A stretch of DNA of 64,000 nt from Pteria penguin (Eukaryota > Mollusca > Bivalvia > Pterioida > Pteriidae). Below, piece by piece: positions 49,731 to 60,689 of the stretch; positions within the stretch are counted from its first letter, which is position 1, and each line of letters starts with the position of its first letter. The stretch is taken from the NCBI GenBank assembly GCA_035048485.1, contig CM068582.1, positions 38,661,096 through 38,725,095 of the forward strand, read 5' to 3'. The notes under the pieces were generated by a model that had not been told where the DNA came from, ran no database searches, and worked only from the letters and a program-made list of their open reading frames with translations. A program made the translations under genes and the position numbers.

Positions 49731-52700
49731 TAATAATAATAATAAAGATACCAAATTTGGTTCTCCTTTCAACATTTTCTGTATCATACTAGAATTCCCA
49801 GCAGCAGCTTCTTTTAAGAATTGTTCATCTCCTGCACGTTTTGCTGCATCAGCCAACATTAACTGAGCCAATAAGAGACCTAAACCATCTGTTAAACCGG
49901 CAACTGAAATTGATCATTTAAAACAATTCTAATCGTAAGACTTATCACATCACAAACATTTATATGAATCATATTTCTGTTTCATACTCATCACAATAAT
50001 GTGTGCACGCAAATATTTATGTCTAGAATTTTGTGATAAAGCACTTGGTTATGAATGTTGGCTGGTCGATTTGTGTTCTACATCGATTTCTACGATGTAA
50101 AAATTTGAGTCATAACATGACGAGGGAGCAAGATCTTAAAATATGTGCACAATTAAGAACTCGGAGCTCGGGTCAGCGGCATCAAATCATTTAACTAGAC
50201 ACAAGTCTGTATGTTGTGGTTAAGATGGTAAGGGTTTAAGACTTTGTACTCTAATGATTCACCTATATGAAGTCTAGCTCGATGGAGACATTTCGCTTTC
50301 GTGCTTCTGTTATTTATGTCATCATTTTATAAGTAAAATGATTTCAAGATCGCGTTGATAGACAAACAATGACATGAATATAGCCTTAAATTCCAAACAT
50401 TTAAAAGTTCATTTTATTTAACATATAATTATGGGTATAAGTATGTGTCGCTTCGATCCATTTTAAAGATGCCATTAAGGATTAACATTTGAGTTTATTT
50501 GTCTTAATGAGTATTAGTAAACCTGTTGAAAGAGTGAAATCTTTCTCTTGTTTCAACTCGAATATCGCTTCCCCGGGCGCTGGTACTACACATGCTTTGT
50601 TGAATACCCAATATTTCTTCCCGAAAGCTACCACTACATCCTTTCGGCTTGTTATACGCTCGATCCTTCCTACTTTGCCGAGCACCTAAACACATATATA
50701 ACGCAAAACACATAAATGCATTTACACCCAAAAACCTCACACTATAACAAACATGAGGATTTCAATTGTAGCATCACACACTTTTCAGTTTATGAGTAGT
50801 AACATTAAATCACTGCCAGCATATGGCGAATTCATATCTTAGTTAATATGTCAAAGCTAGTTTAAATTACAACATGTTTTAAGAGCAAAGCGATAAGCTG
50901 CTCAGCCAGTGATACAATACAATGTTCTTATTATACAGTATGTAATTTCGTTATTCTGAGTGTTGACTGATTTCTTGGATTTAGATTCCTGTACTATTAA
51001 TCTAATTCCTAGTTTTTGGAATTGAGTTACGGTCATTGCTAACAAACAGGAAATACTTTCCTCGTGCACATCCTCTCACAGTTTTTGAGTTAACATATGT
51101 TCTTAAGTAAATGCTCTTTGGGTTGTTTTCTATTTCATTTTTTGTTTTTGCTGATTTTGTACACCCTACGATATCATGAAATTTGGATTAATGCATTGTT
51201 ATTTCTAGTGAAACTTACGATTTGGTATTACAACTATTTAAACTAAAATTCAAATAAAAGTCACTATTAAATAACGGGAGTGTGTGTCATGTAAATATTT
51301 CAAAGACAAAATATTGCTCAATTTGTAAATGGTTATCGTCCATGTAAAAATTCCTTGTTATGTCGTCCTTATTCTTATATGCTCTGCATGTCATCTGCTT
51401 GAGTTCTCTAATACAGTAAAATGCTAAGATAGCAGTAAGACAGATGCAGTAGTCAATAAGATTATCTAGATATCGTCTATGCCTTGATGCCACATGATTA
51501 TGCGAGCTAGTATAACTCGTAGTAATATTAAGAGGTAACTGTATAACCGTAGTCACAATCAACAAAAAGCCATAATTAGTATGACTGATGTGATATTATC
51601 ACAATACAAAAGATTTAGGAGAAACTGCAATCAAACAAGAAAATTAACATTATAGGCAATGGTTTTGGGTTTAGAGACTTTTATTTTATAATTGCGAAAT
51701 GTAGACTTCAAACGTGTTTATTTTTGTATTCTTGTTACATTAACGTTCATACAGTAGCTTGTCAAGATAAATGAACGAAATGTAGTCTGAAGAAGCTCTG
51801 GTAAATCGGATCAGTTGAGACGTATATACATCATAAGCAGGTGCTAATGTTAAAGGAGGAAATAAAATGTACGTAAAGAACAATAAGGGTTTTTTATGAC
51901 GTCATAAGGTTGCTAAAGTTCAACGTTGTTTCTAAATCATAGTACACAAGAGCCGCCTAACGGACGATAACGTACGGCGAAGCTCATTGATGTAGTGTCT
52001 GACATACTTGCAATTTTACGCAACAATAAAACACTCGCGAATGAAAACGATGTACAATAGTATTATCTATCTATTGGCAAATACCATCACTTACTGTCTT
52101 CATTTCCTCATTCCATCCGCCATGGCCTGTCTGTAACGCCTTTACTGTATCATAATCACTCTTAATACGAACAGTATCACCAATAGAAACTGTATTTACC
52201 TAACAACAAAGCGTATAGAAACAATATTCTAAATATTAAATTATATATATTACCACTGTCCTGATGGTCAGTGATCTCTGATTGATAAGCAGTACTTCAT
52301 AAAACAAAATAAAAGCTTTGTTTTAATTAGAATCATACTTTCGTCAAATGATACTATACAAATTTGTATTAATATTGCTTGATACAATATCAACTTTTCT
52401 GTTTGAATTTTGACATGCAGGTTTAAGAAATATTCTTTGGTTCTTACTGATTTTAATATTTTCCGAATATAAAGATATATAAAAATAAAATCAAACCTCA
52501 TGACTGAACAATATTGTGTTTAAAATCGTGTTTTAAAGTCGTGATTTTTACTCTTGATGATAATTTTGCTTCTCAGGCGTCCTGGATAAATACATGTTAG
52601 AAGTGTACCTTGCTGAGAGCTTTATGATTAAGTATAAAGAGATATTACACATATGAAAGTTAATTTTTCTGAAATATTTCTTAATTCAGTATTCAGCTAG

Positions 52701-55700
52701 CGAATGTACAAGTAGTGTATGGTAACCTTTTAAAGAGCTTTAGGATTTAGAATACAACAAATGTACACTAATTGTAGATTTACCTTTCTTATCCAGTGGA
52801 TATTCAGGTAGTGTAAATTTACCTTGCTGAGAGCTTTAGGATTCAGAATCCACCGATCATTATTGACAATGGCCACAACGTCGCCGTCGTCGGTGAAACT
52901 GTCTATAATGCCAACTTTTCCTATTATCTACAAATAACAGTATAATAGAATAAGAAAACATGACTAGGAATTAAGCAGAAAAAGTTGATCAGAATATAAG
53001 GGTAAATGTTCACATACCTTTGTCTAGGTATACTCTATGTCAAAACTCATTCCATATACTTATCATACATTGTTACATAGGGTTGAAATGCATTGATCAA
53101 CTATGACCAAATTTCTATAAAGCTGTGTGGTCGAAATCTGAATTAGAACGACAAATTTACTGTACATCGAACTTACCTAAATAAATAAATAAATAAATAA
53201 ATGAAATCCCCTTCCCGAAAAACAAAGTCCATCTCTAAAAAGCGTTTATCGTCGGAGTTATAAATTTGTATGAGGCCTGCCTGTTGTCTAATCGCTAATT
53301 CTAAGACACCTTTAATAGCTAGGGTCTTTATAAGATTTATAAAAATTTGGAAAATGGTGATTTCAATCGCAGTTTTTTTTTTGTTTCCTTGTGATGTTAA
53401 CTTTACATACAGAAGTTTGCCCAGATAAATGAAAGGATCGTAGTCTGAAGAAGCTCTAGGAAATCGGAGCAGTTGAGACATAGAATCAATATGTATTTAA
53501 TGAAGAAATATTACAAGTAAACAATAGGAAAATGAAGATTGTCACCTTTATAAATATAATGAAGAAGTCAATTTACCGCATTGGTAAACATTCAGTACAA
53601 TATCTAAGTATGAGGGGCAAGAATCGGATTTTTTTCATCTTTCATTTCGAGTGAGAATATACTGGGTGAATGTTGTTTTGTACGTTTTATGCAGTAAGTA
53701 ACAAGCTGTACATCTATGCTCTGCAATGTATATCCACATTCATTATTAAAGAGACCAATTTTCTTATTAAAATTTACATATGGAATATAAACTTACACTG
53801 TCCATCTGTACGCTGTATCCACCATGACCTCTCTGAAGTTCTCGTAGTTCTTCGTTTGATATATTGATACATACAATATCACCCTTTTTCAGTTGCAGTA
53901 ATAATGTATTGTTCGTCAAATGCTTAATCAATGCCAAATCTTAAATATAATTTTCATATTTTAGTTACGAGAAGGCATGAAGTTACAATGTAGATAAATA
54001 AATCTTAATAGATATAACAAAATTTGTAAAATTGAAGGCAGAAGTTATCTGGCTAACTGTATGACACAATTCACCAATGCAATGCGCATAAAATATGATT
54101 ATAGTCAAATAAACACTGAAAACGACATTATGAAATATTTATTTGCATTGCATTTACAAAACCGTCTTTTGACGGTTAATTAAAGCAAGAAGTAAAGTAT
54201 AGTGTACTATATGTGAATGATAAGATTTCAAATTGAAAAAATACAAGTAAATCAAGCAATCAATCAATTTAAGTAGGTTTGAGTCGGCGTAGCACAGTGG
54301 ATGATGTGACCGTAAGATTCTGGGTTCGACTCCCTCGATTGGTGCACCGCATCTTGATAGGCGTAGTGTTGCAACTGTATAATTTTCTATGCAGTGCATT
54401 ATGCAGGGGCAGTCACTATATACGTGAAATAATCTTGAAGTGACGTAAAAGAATAAGTAATCAAATCAATTATAAGTCTCTTTTATTTATCAATGTCTAT
54501 TTCATTCTGTAGTAAATATATAAGAAATGAGAAAAATGTTATCAGTATCCCTTTCTGTGTCCTTTAAATAATGTTACTTTACCTAGGACAGGTAAGTGCT
54601 CCCTAAAATATTCAAACCCCATTGCAGATTCTGTGCATTTCAGATCAACTTTGCCTTTATAACCCAGTCTGTAGGCAAATCCATAGCCAGTGGCTTCTCC
54701 TGAGGGCCACATAACACCAACTGCATTTCTGTGCGATAAATCTTCCCCAAATGCACGAATGTGAACAACCTTGCCCACAATTCCAACACCACCTGTGTGT
54801 ATAAATTTTTGTCATTATATGAAATATTTACAACGCATCATCGGGTACGACATAATATCTATTTATTTTCCTGTTACAATGATTTTTTGTGACAACAATA
54901 ATATTTGGCTTTGAATATAAGAAGAACTATCAACTTTACCATCTTGGTCGCTGTACGCCCAATCTTTTCCTCTTTCAACCTTAGCTTTAGGATACATTCC
55001 CATAGATGTCAAAGATGTGCTGGTAAATCTTTGCGGAACATCCACCCTAACAGTACATGTTTTTATTACGTTAGATAAATCAACGACAGATAAAAGAGAG
55101 CGTTTGGATTTCAGAAATATCGAAATTGATATGATACATTTGAGAGAATATTTTTTTGACATTTATTTTATTTTCGTTAGTACACTACAACATATAAATG
55201 AAATACCCATTCATGTGTGGAGCAGTATAACGTATGAAAGGATGGTTTTGATCATGTTTGCCTCTGAAATAACATATGCTGCATAAGTCAACGTTGTCAC
55301 ACGATTTACATTTCCAACGCATTCCGAAGAAATGTTTGCTTTTGCATTCGATACAAATGAGACCCTTGAAGATAACACCTGAAAACGAAACGGTATTTCA
55401 ATTTTCAAATTACGGAAATAAAGTATTAAAATCATTCTTAACACATAATCTCGAATATAATAGTAAAATAGGTGTATTCTTGATTTTAATTAAGATGTAA
55501 TAATCGATGTGGACACCTGGTGTTGATCGCTTACAGTAAAATATGAAAGTAACTGGTGTTACATGACTATGGTACTAGCAACAATGTACCACGGTGGACA
55601 TTCACAGACCACTGAAATTCAGAAGTGAGACCAGGTGCCTGAGAGGAGTGAGTGTCTCTGTTTTGCTAGCCACACTCGTCACGAATGTCCTTAAATACAG

Positions 55701-56136
55701 ACGAAACAAAGATAATTCAGCACTATATATATATACATAAATGTGAACACTGTGTAGAAAGTGTCACAGCCACACACCATCAGAAAAAGAGTATAATATA
55801 GGAAACAACTGACACTTTCTTTACCGTTTCATTTGGTTGCATAAACATGATTTTTATAGTGAAGAGGTATGATAAAATTTGTCATTCTTGGAAATTCCTT
55901 GTAAGACTTAAATCTAAGATTACTTGCCAACTGAAGCATTGTCGAATACTCTAACATCATGCTTGCCGCTTTTCCCTATTTTACAATGAGTAGTGTTACC
56001 AATGTCCCAAAGCACAATGGCTTGAGAGTTATCTCCCGTGACTCCGACAACTGTTCCCAGGTGTCCCTCGCCTCCATCTGCATCGTTATGAGACCAATCA
56101 GGACCACGCACAACACGCAGACCAAGTGCCATACTA
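45204..56136 (-). CDS. Mind bomb-type E3 ubiquitin-protein ligase (MIB2-like), 17 coding exons
   Basis: Complement of exons 55928-56136 (ATG at 56132), 55207-55378, 54940-55046, 54583-54792, 53797-53939, 52823-52927, 52095-52199, 50523-50685, 49752-49903, 49213-49361, 48804-48960, 48437-48591, 48075-48201, 47696-47798, 47371-47450, 46693-46871 and 45204-45438. All phases agree. The protein is about 848 residues: MIB/HERC2 domain (1-68), ZZ zinc finger (75-125), second MIB/HERC2 domain (127-231), REP region with GHGG motifs (232-403), ankyrin repeats (about 410-770) and a C-terminal C3HC4 RING (about 801-836). Known family role: ubiquitination of Notch ligands and other substrates, promoting endocytosis. 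Vertebrate MIB1 has three RING copies and MIB2 two; only one is seen here. MIB2-like rather than MIB1 is an inference from length and RING number. Confidence 0.88.
45439..46692. other. MIB intron 16 between ankyrin and RING exons
   Basis: 1.25 kb, AT-rich. It was inspected for extra RING exons (Cys-rich frames on the minus strand) and none was seen. Confidence 0.6.
46693..46871 (-). CDS. MIB exon 16: last ankyrin repeat
   Basis: The acceptor TGTTTTCAG is strong. The donor ACGGA|GTACGA is weak but is the one that meets the RING exon in phase 2. The exon encodes IKIASLLIKFGAKIDARNKG and an IDMTNNEEI cap. Without splicing the frame runs on to TGA at 46647, giving a RING-less end. Confidence 0.78.
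47110..47232. repeat. Compound (CAA)n(CGA)n(TGA)n(TAA)n microsatellite
   Basis: A graded trinucleotide array in MIB intron 15, stepping from CAA to CGA to TGA to TAA. It produces open frames (poly-Gln/Arg, poly-Val/Ile) that are not genes. Confidence 0.95.
47371..47450 (-). CDS. MIB exon 15: ankyrin repeat
   Basis: Between GATGTACAG and CCTCCG|GTATGT, phase 1 to phase 0. It encodes DKDGNTPLHCVLG. Confidence 0.84.
47696..47798 (-). CDS. MIB exon 14: ankyrin repeat
   Basis: Between TTTTCTAG and TTTCA|GTAAGT, phase 0 to phase 1. It encodes GRTPLHMAAIEGYYEFVKLI. Confidence 0.86.
48075..48201 (-). CDS. MIB exon 13: ankyrin repeat (partly duplicated in the intron)
   Basis: Between GTGAACAG and ATTAAG|GTAAAC, phase 2 to phase 0. 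It encodes VDKITGKRPQ and GVTALHIAAVNNRTEIANIL. The 5' end of this exon is copied at about 48312-48365. Confidence 0.83.
48170..48432. repeat. Tandem partial duplication of MIB exon 13 with (GA)n arrays
   Basis: 48170-48240 (TGTTATCTG(T)GGTCTCTTTCC ... TTCACAATAGAAT) is repeated at 48312-48400. Each copy is followed by a (GA)n array (48242-48301 and 48395-48419) and the same GTACTTAATATT. In the second copy the splice-acceptor AG (minus strand) has become AA, so it is a dead partial exon. Confidence 0.85.
48437..48591 (-). CDS. MIB exon 12: ankyrin repeats
   Basis: Between TTTTGCAG and CAAAAT|GTACGA, phase 0 to phase 2. It encodes DGDTALHDAISGNKDNI and FNCLHFATLKGC. The donor is weak, but phase and homology support it. 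Confidence 0.82.
48804..48960 (-). CDS. MIB exon 11: ankyrin repeats
   Basis: Between TTTTTGTAG and GCAAGG|GTATGT, phase 2 to phase 0. It encodes NIAKLLIKFGADVNLANKNG and SPIHVAAKCG. Confidence 0.87.
49213..49361 (-). CDS. MIB exon 10: ankyrin repeat
   Basis: Between CTATTAAG and GCCTC|GTAAGT, phase 0 to phase 2. It encodes GTTALICACFEGHEDVVKVL, then DKNGNTALLASIA. Confidence 0.86.
49595..49745. repeat. (TAA)n microsatellite
   Basis: About 50 units with a few interruptions, beginning within 10 bases of the donor of MIB exon 9. Confidence 0.95.
49752..49903 (-). CDS. MIB exon 9: linker and start of ankyrin region
   Basis: Between CAATTTCAG and AATTTG|GTATCT, phase 1 to phase 0. It encodes an Ala/Leu-rich helix pair (KRAGDEQFLKEAAAGN). 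A (TTA)n microsatellite begins 7 bases after the exon end. Confidence 0.8.
50523..50685 (-). CDS. MIB exon 8: end of REP region
   Basis: Between TGTGTTTAG and TCAACAG|GTTTAC, phase 0 to phase 1. It encodes LGKVGRIERITSRKDVVVAF, parallel to exon 6. Confidence 0.83.
50686..52094. other. MIB intron 7
   Basis: 1.4 kb, AT-rich; nothing recognised. A sentence AGTCTGAAGAAGCTCT(A/G)G at about 51785 recurs at about 53440, suggesting a short dispersed repeat. Confidence 0.5.
52095..52199 (-). CDS. MIB exon 7: REP region, second GHGG motif
   Basis: Exactly 35 codons, phase 0, between TTGTTAG and AAGACA|GTAAGT. It encodes GDTVRIKSDYDTVKALQ then TGHGGWNEEM, so the REP unit is repeated. Exons 6 and 7 have the same length and phase. 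Confidence 0.86.
52823..52927 (-). CDS. MIB exon 6: REP region
   Basis: Exactly 35 codons, phase 0, between TTTGTAG and AGCAAG|GTAAAT. It encodes GKVGIIDSFTDDGDVVAI, an SH3-like beta-barrel segment of the REP unit. Confidence 0.84.
52928..53796. other. MIB intron 5
   Basis: Contains the short (AATA)n run at 53178-53203 and the repeat sentence shared with 51785. No exon recognised. Confidence 0.5.
53797..53939 (-). CDS. MIB exon 5: REP region, first GHGG motif
   Basis: Between ATTTAAG and GACAGT|GTAAGT, phase 1 to phase 0. The acceptor is chosen by phase. It encodes KKGDIVCINISNEELRELQ followed by RGHGGYSVQM, the MIB-specific repeat. Confidence 0.82.
54281..54470 (+). mobile_element. tRNA-derived SINE fragment
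   Basis: GAGTCGGCGTAGCACAGTGG head, B-box-like GGTTCGACTCC at about 54322, then a shortened body with ACTATATACGTGAAATAATC and GTGACGTAAAAG. It lies in MIB intron 4, antisense to the gene. Confidence 0.8.
54583..54792 (-). CDS. MIB exon 4: rest of second MIB/HERC2 domain
   Basis: Between CACACAG and CCTAG|GTAAAG, phase 1 to phase 1. It encodes GVMWPSGEATGYGFAYRLGY, strongly MIB-like. Confidence 0.88.
54940..55046 (-). CDS. MIB exon 3: start of second MIB/HERC2 domain
   Basis: Between TACTGTTAG and GATG|GTAAAG, phase 2 to phase 1. It encodes AKVERGKDWAYSDQDG, matching the G-x-D-W-x-x-x-D-G-D/G core of the MIB/HERC2 fold. Confidence 0.84.
55207..55378 (-). CDS. MIB exon 2: ZZ zinc finger
   Basis: Between CGTTTTCAG and AATGG|GTATTT, phase 1 to phase 2. 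It encodes the ZZ pattern CIEC...MRWKCKSCDNVDLCSICY...KHDQNHPF, with paired Cys and terminal His positions as in MIB proteins. Confidence 0.87.
55585..55690. repeat. Dispersed repeat family A, fragment
   Basis: GTGAGACCAGGTGCCTGAGAGGAG matches the right part of copy 1 near 7132; only the end is present. In MIB intron 1. Confidence 0.5.
55928..56136 (-). CDS. MIB exon 1: first MIB/HERC2 domain, start codon
   Basis: The acceptor CCATTGCAG leaves four untranslated bases before ATG (56132-56130), so at least one non-coding 5' exon lies upstream. It encodes GLRVVRGPDWSHNDADGGEG, the classic MIB/HERC2 signature, through RVFDNASV. The exon must end in phase 1 to meet exon 2; this puts the junction at GTTG|GCAAGT, a GC donor. 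Confidence 0.82.
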
Positions 56137-57072
56137 CTGCAATGGAATAAATCATATGACTGGTGCTATTTCAATAGGACGTTGGAGATTAATGGACCTC
56201 TAGCAATGGGGGACACTGATATGTTGAGTATATATCCCTACAAGGCGCATCCGCTACAGTATAGTTTACATCAGACGGAAGTGGACCATCCTTGAATAAA
56301 AGTTTCAATGTGATACAGATATTACCTAAAGGGTATAATAAGAGGTCTCATTTGTCCTACCTTGCTCTTCTCAGCGTGTTGACATGTTTAAATTAGACAC
56401 TATCCGAATTTTCTCTTAATCTAATCAAAATTTGGTGGGTCTACCATGCCTCACTCTGGATCTACATTTGAGATCTGATCAAAATACAATAACACTTTCA
56501 AAACTTTTCATCAAAAGTTTTCCAATATTTCTGCGTTAGTGTACTTTTTCCGCATTTAATGTTAAAAAAAAAAGCAGACAAGGAATTTTTTTATCCTTTT
56601 ATTTGTACTTTTATGTATTTTCCTTAAACGTAACAGAATACAAAAATATCATGCTTTATAGAAAAATTCAAAAATTCAGTATGGAAATATAACCAGAAAA
56701 AAGTGAAAATGGCACAATAAGTTTGATTTCTGAATGAAACAATGACAAAAAAATGACACATCTGAGTTTTATTAATACATGTATATAGAGCCGTTCTGAA
56801 ATGAAGTTTTACGTTGAACGGACAGACGGACGCCGTACAAGTTGTGATCACAATAGCTTACTTGAGCATTCTGTACAGGTGGCCTGTATTTATCAAGTCA
56901 AAGTTAAGACAACTAATGAGTTCGAAATTCGTAACAAAATGATACAATATGTTGTATATACAATATGACATAATGCACAGAACCTTTTATCTGTTTAATT
57001 CTTGTATAATTGATATGTAATATCAATATAATATTCTATTACAAAAAAGGAAAGAAATATTGAATATATTTA

Positions 57073-57226
57073 GGGGACAAACGTACTGTGTTTGATTGTT
57101 TCCGACTGGTATACGGTGGTTATACCATTGGGAACAGACGCTTGCGGAGCAAGGAAAACGGTGGTTTACAACGTTATAACCACGGTATACCTGTCGGAAA
57201 CAATCAAACACAGTACGTTTATCCCC
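57073..57226. mobile_element. Hairpin MITE with about 52-base arms
   Basis: The left arm from 57073 (GGGGACAAACGTACTGTGTT...) and the right arm ending 57226 (...CACAGTACGTTTATCCCC) are complementary along about 52 bases with only a few mismatches. A loop of about 45 bases separates them. No coding capacity; no clear target duplication was identified. Confidence 0.82.
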
Positions 57227-60084
57227 ATTCTTATTCACAGAAACACAAACATGTTTTTTCTCTTTGAAATTGCCCCCAAATTCCTCGTTGCTAAGGGACG
57301 CATATCGCCATGTATAAAATTCTTGGTGGTTATATATGTCTGAACGCTAATGTGTGGACCAATCAGAATTGTCAAAACAAAATAAGTGAATAAGGATGAG
57401 ATAATTTATTAACGTTTGACATTGAGTATATTGCTACACATATTTTTCACTGCTAAATCATGCTAAATGACTGACATTTCATTTATCGATTATCAATAAA
57501 TAATCAATCTTGATTGAATAACAGAAGTGCAATAAGTTAATTTATGGCATAAAAATGAACCTATGTAAAGTATCAGTGGGTAGGAGATTTCGGTTTTTTA
57601 CCACGAGATACGACTTATTGACAGTACAATGATTGATATCCATTCTGGGGTATCTTAAGTTACCATGATAAAGCAAGTTTTATATTCTTTTAATACCTCA
57701 TGACAGTAGGACATGTTTCTAAAGCGTTTATGTAGATGGTGACATACGGGAATAAACTATTCCCGAGTTGTTACCACAGTTTGAAAGTTTTTCTGTACAT
57801 TATTACTAATTTACTATATGTAGGCCACCTTTCTTTAGATGACCATTTTCCCATTTGATGGAAGCTTAAAACATGTTTGACCGTTAAAATAAAAACCTAT
57901 ATATACAATTTGTAAAATGATTTTTATCTTATTTGGAGGATATACCATAGACGTTTCTCCATATGAATTAAACTTGCACCTTCATCCTTCCCACACAGAA
58001 AGGAAAACCTTTTGTAGCATAGCTGGGATTTGCTCTTTATACAAGTTAGATTTTGGATCTGATCATTGCGGGAAAATTCAATCATTTTGATTGCGTTTTG
58101 TCATGTATGTTTCGATATGTATTTTCGATAGGACAGTTTTTAACAGGTTTTATTTGGATTTATTATTTTACAATTAATGATTGCAATTATCTATAAACCG
58201 GCTCTTCGGTTATTTGTCCGGGAATCGATTATACTTACATTCGTATATCTTGTTCTATAAGTAATACACAAATATGACCATAGAATTATGACGAAAATGG
58301 CTGTTCGACAAAAGATGTCTTTCTTACTGAACGCTGATCTCATAATAGTTAATGATCCATTTTCATTGACCGCATTTAACTTTATTCATCTTATTTCTAA
58401 ATAGATATCATAGTATGCAGTATTTGCCCGTGTAGTGGTTTTCATTCTGTTGTGTGGTTGTATTTCACAAAATAGTTGCCATTATAGTACTTTTGGCTAC
58501 TTTTATTAACATCTTTCTGATCTTTTTGATTATGTCAATGAATCTTGAATGCATACCTATACCCTGATTAACAGCACTTCATTTAAACGGTTAGCACAAT
58601 TGAGTGTAAGGCTCAACAGAGTTTTTTTTTCCACATCTCCACGTGTTTACTATCTGTCATCGTCAATGTTGTCATTGGCAATGTAAAATTGTCAAGTTTT
58701 TGACTTGCATGGAAACTGTAATAAAATCTTGTATATTTTATCCCAGAGAAAAAGATACAGTTTGCTCATTCATGGTATAAAGAATCATTTAAATCCAAAG
58801 GAAGGTTCGGTATCAATATGTAGCTTTTTACCTAGAAACCGAGATATCTTAATAAACTTTTATAAGAAATATCTCGAAATAATATTCGTAAGTACCATCC
58901 TACTTGCACAGGATTAAGCATTGTTGTAATCTTTTGTCCCGCCCCTGGAGCAGCTAGTTGATTTAATTTCCAAAAGAATTCTCTACATTTGTCTTTCACA
59001 TTTTTGAAACATTTAATCTGTCTTTAATTCTAACTCTTTACTAAAGTGAGTGTTGAGGCCCATAAGCTTCTAAATCGGAGGAAATATCAAAAATAAATTC
59101 CTAATAGGTCTATGATATCTGCTGTTTCACATGCTAATTAAAATGTGTAATAGCGAAAAGTATTAAAATCTCCAACAAAATGTAATATTTTCTGGTTGGT
59201 GTAATGCGAAATTAATTATTTTAATTTATAGACAAACGTGTAATAAGTACGCACAAATGTGTATGCTTTTTAATATGCACTGATTTGTTGTATGTTACAG
59301 GTATATATCTATGATCGATAAAACGAAAGATTTAAAATAGAAATTGTTTATTTATAGAATATACTCAGAAAAGACATCCATTTGAATTTTCCTCTTTTAT
59401 TGTTGTATTTTATTCATGATGTGTAAATAACATGCTAACAGGTATATATAAATCATTCAGAGTAACATCATATTTGTAACAGAGTAAACCGAAAGAATAC
59501 AATTTTTACTTCCTAGTCTTAATTCGTGGAAATTAGAGATTTAATCTTTCCAAAACTAAAACTGTAATGAAATAACTGTCTTCAGTTTCACTTCATATAT
59601 ATTTTATATTGCAATTAATTATTATATAAAATTGAAATTATAACATTGAGTAAAAATGAAGTAATGGATAAATGTCAAATAATATTTCATACTTTCGGTT
59701 TGCTCTATGAAACAAAATTTGTTTAAAACCTGTGTCAATATATTTGTTATTTTAAAACGATTGTACGATTTAAGAATTTTAAAAGTTTCAAAACAAAATT
59801 GCACTCAAAACCTACCTTATTTTGATGAATTTTACATAAATTCTAATGGAATATATCTATAGGTAAAATCCAGTTTGCCATTGTGTCAAAGGTCATGCCT
59901 GTATTTAGAATGAACCGTCATTTAAAGTCTAGATGAATTATGTCTATGTATTAAAATACGGTACTTGCCGTTTAAAATAGTAATTATGCTAATCAATATT
60001 ATTGTCGGGAAACAAAGATAATATGTTTGATTAATTCTTGTTGATTGATTGGATGTAATTGTATTTAAAATCTACCTGAAATTT

Positions 60085-60230
60085 AGACCTATTCAAAGGC
60101 CCAACACCGAGGGATGTTTACGTGTCACGTCTACCGTGACATGTGAACTCGGTCTTTACTCTCTCACCCAAAGGAATGGACAACGGCGAGTCATTGGCGT
60201 GACTGAGACGATTTACGTAAAAGCAAATCT
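60085..60230 (-). mobile_element. SINE fragment
   Basis: Contains diverged complement of the SINE body (GGGATGTTTACGTGTCACG, CTACCGTGACATGTG, ACTCGG...TTTACTCTCTCACCC). Confidence 0.6.
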
Positions 60231-60689
60231 GTTCTGATGTTTGGCCTCATCATAATTACATAAAATTGTTAAGTTGAATTTATCTATTTTTATTCTGTTA
60301 ATACGAAGAACGATCTAGTATTAAAATCTATGGTTTGGTTAAAGCCTGTGTTGCTCAGAGGATGAAGTGCTTGACTCGGGACTTTTAAATTTAATGCATC
60401 TGTAATGACCATAAAACAATTGCGTTCACAGGAACAGCTAGTATTCATTTTTTTCATTCAAAGGATATCGACAAAAAGCCGAAATCTGAAAGCCGAAGTA
60501 AAGATAATCATACCGATAAAGTTCTTTTGATATAAAGACCTTGTGTACTATCTTAAAAAAGGATTTAGGTATTATATAGAGAAATTACATACACAGACAA
60601 AGTCCTGTTACTGTTGCACCGTAAGGTCAGGCGGCACCGTAACCCTATCAAGTTACATATTTATACTGTGTGCTGAAATTCTTTCTCTT

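Larger units (their letters stand above)
56137..60689. other. Region upstream of the MIB gene
   Basis: Should hold the MIB promoter and a non-coding first exon, neither of which can be fixed from sequence. Besides the hairpin element at 57073 and a SINE fragment at 60085, it is AT-rich with no recognised gene. Confidence 0.5.

Noticed and set aside
49567..49752. Poly-Asn frame on plus and poly-Leu frame on minus
   Set aside because: Microsatellite translated; the real exon ends at 49752 on the minus strand.
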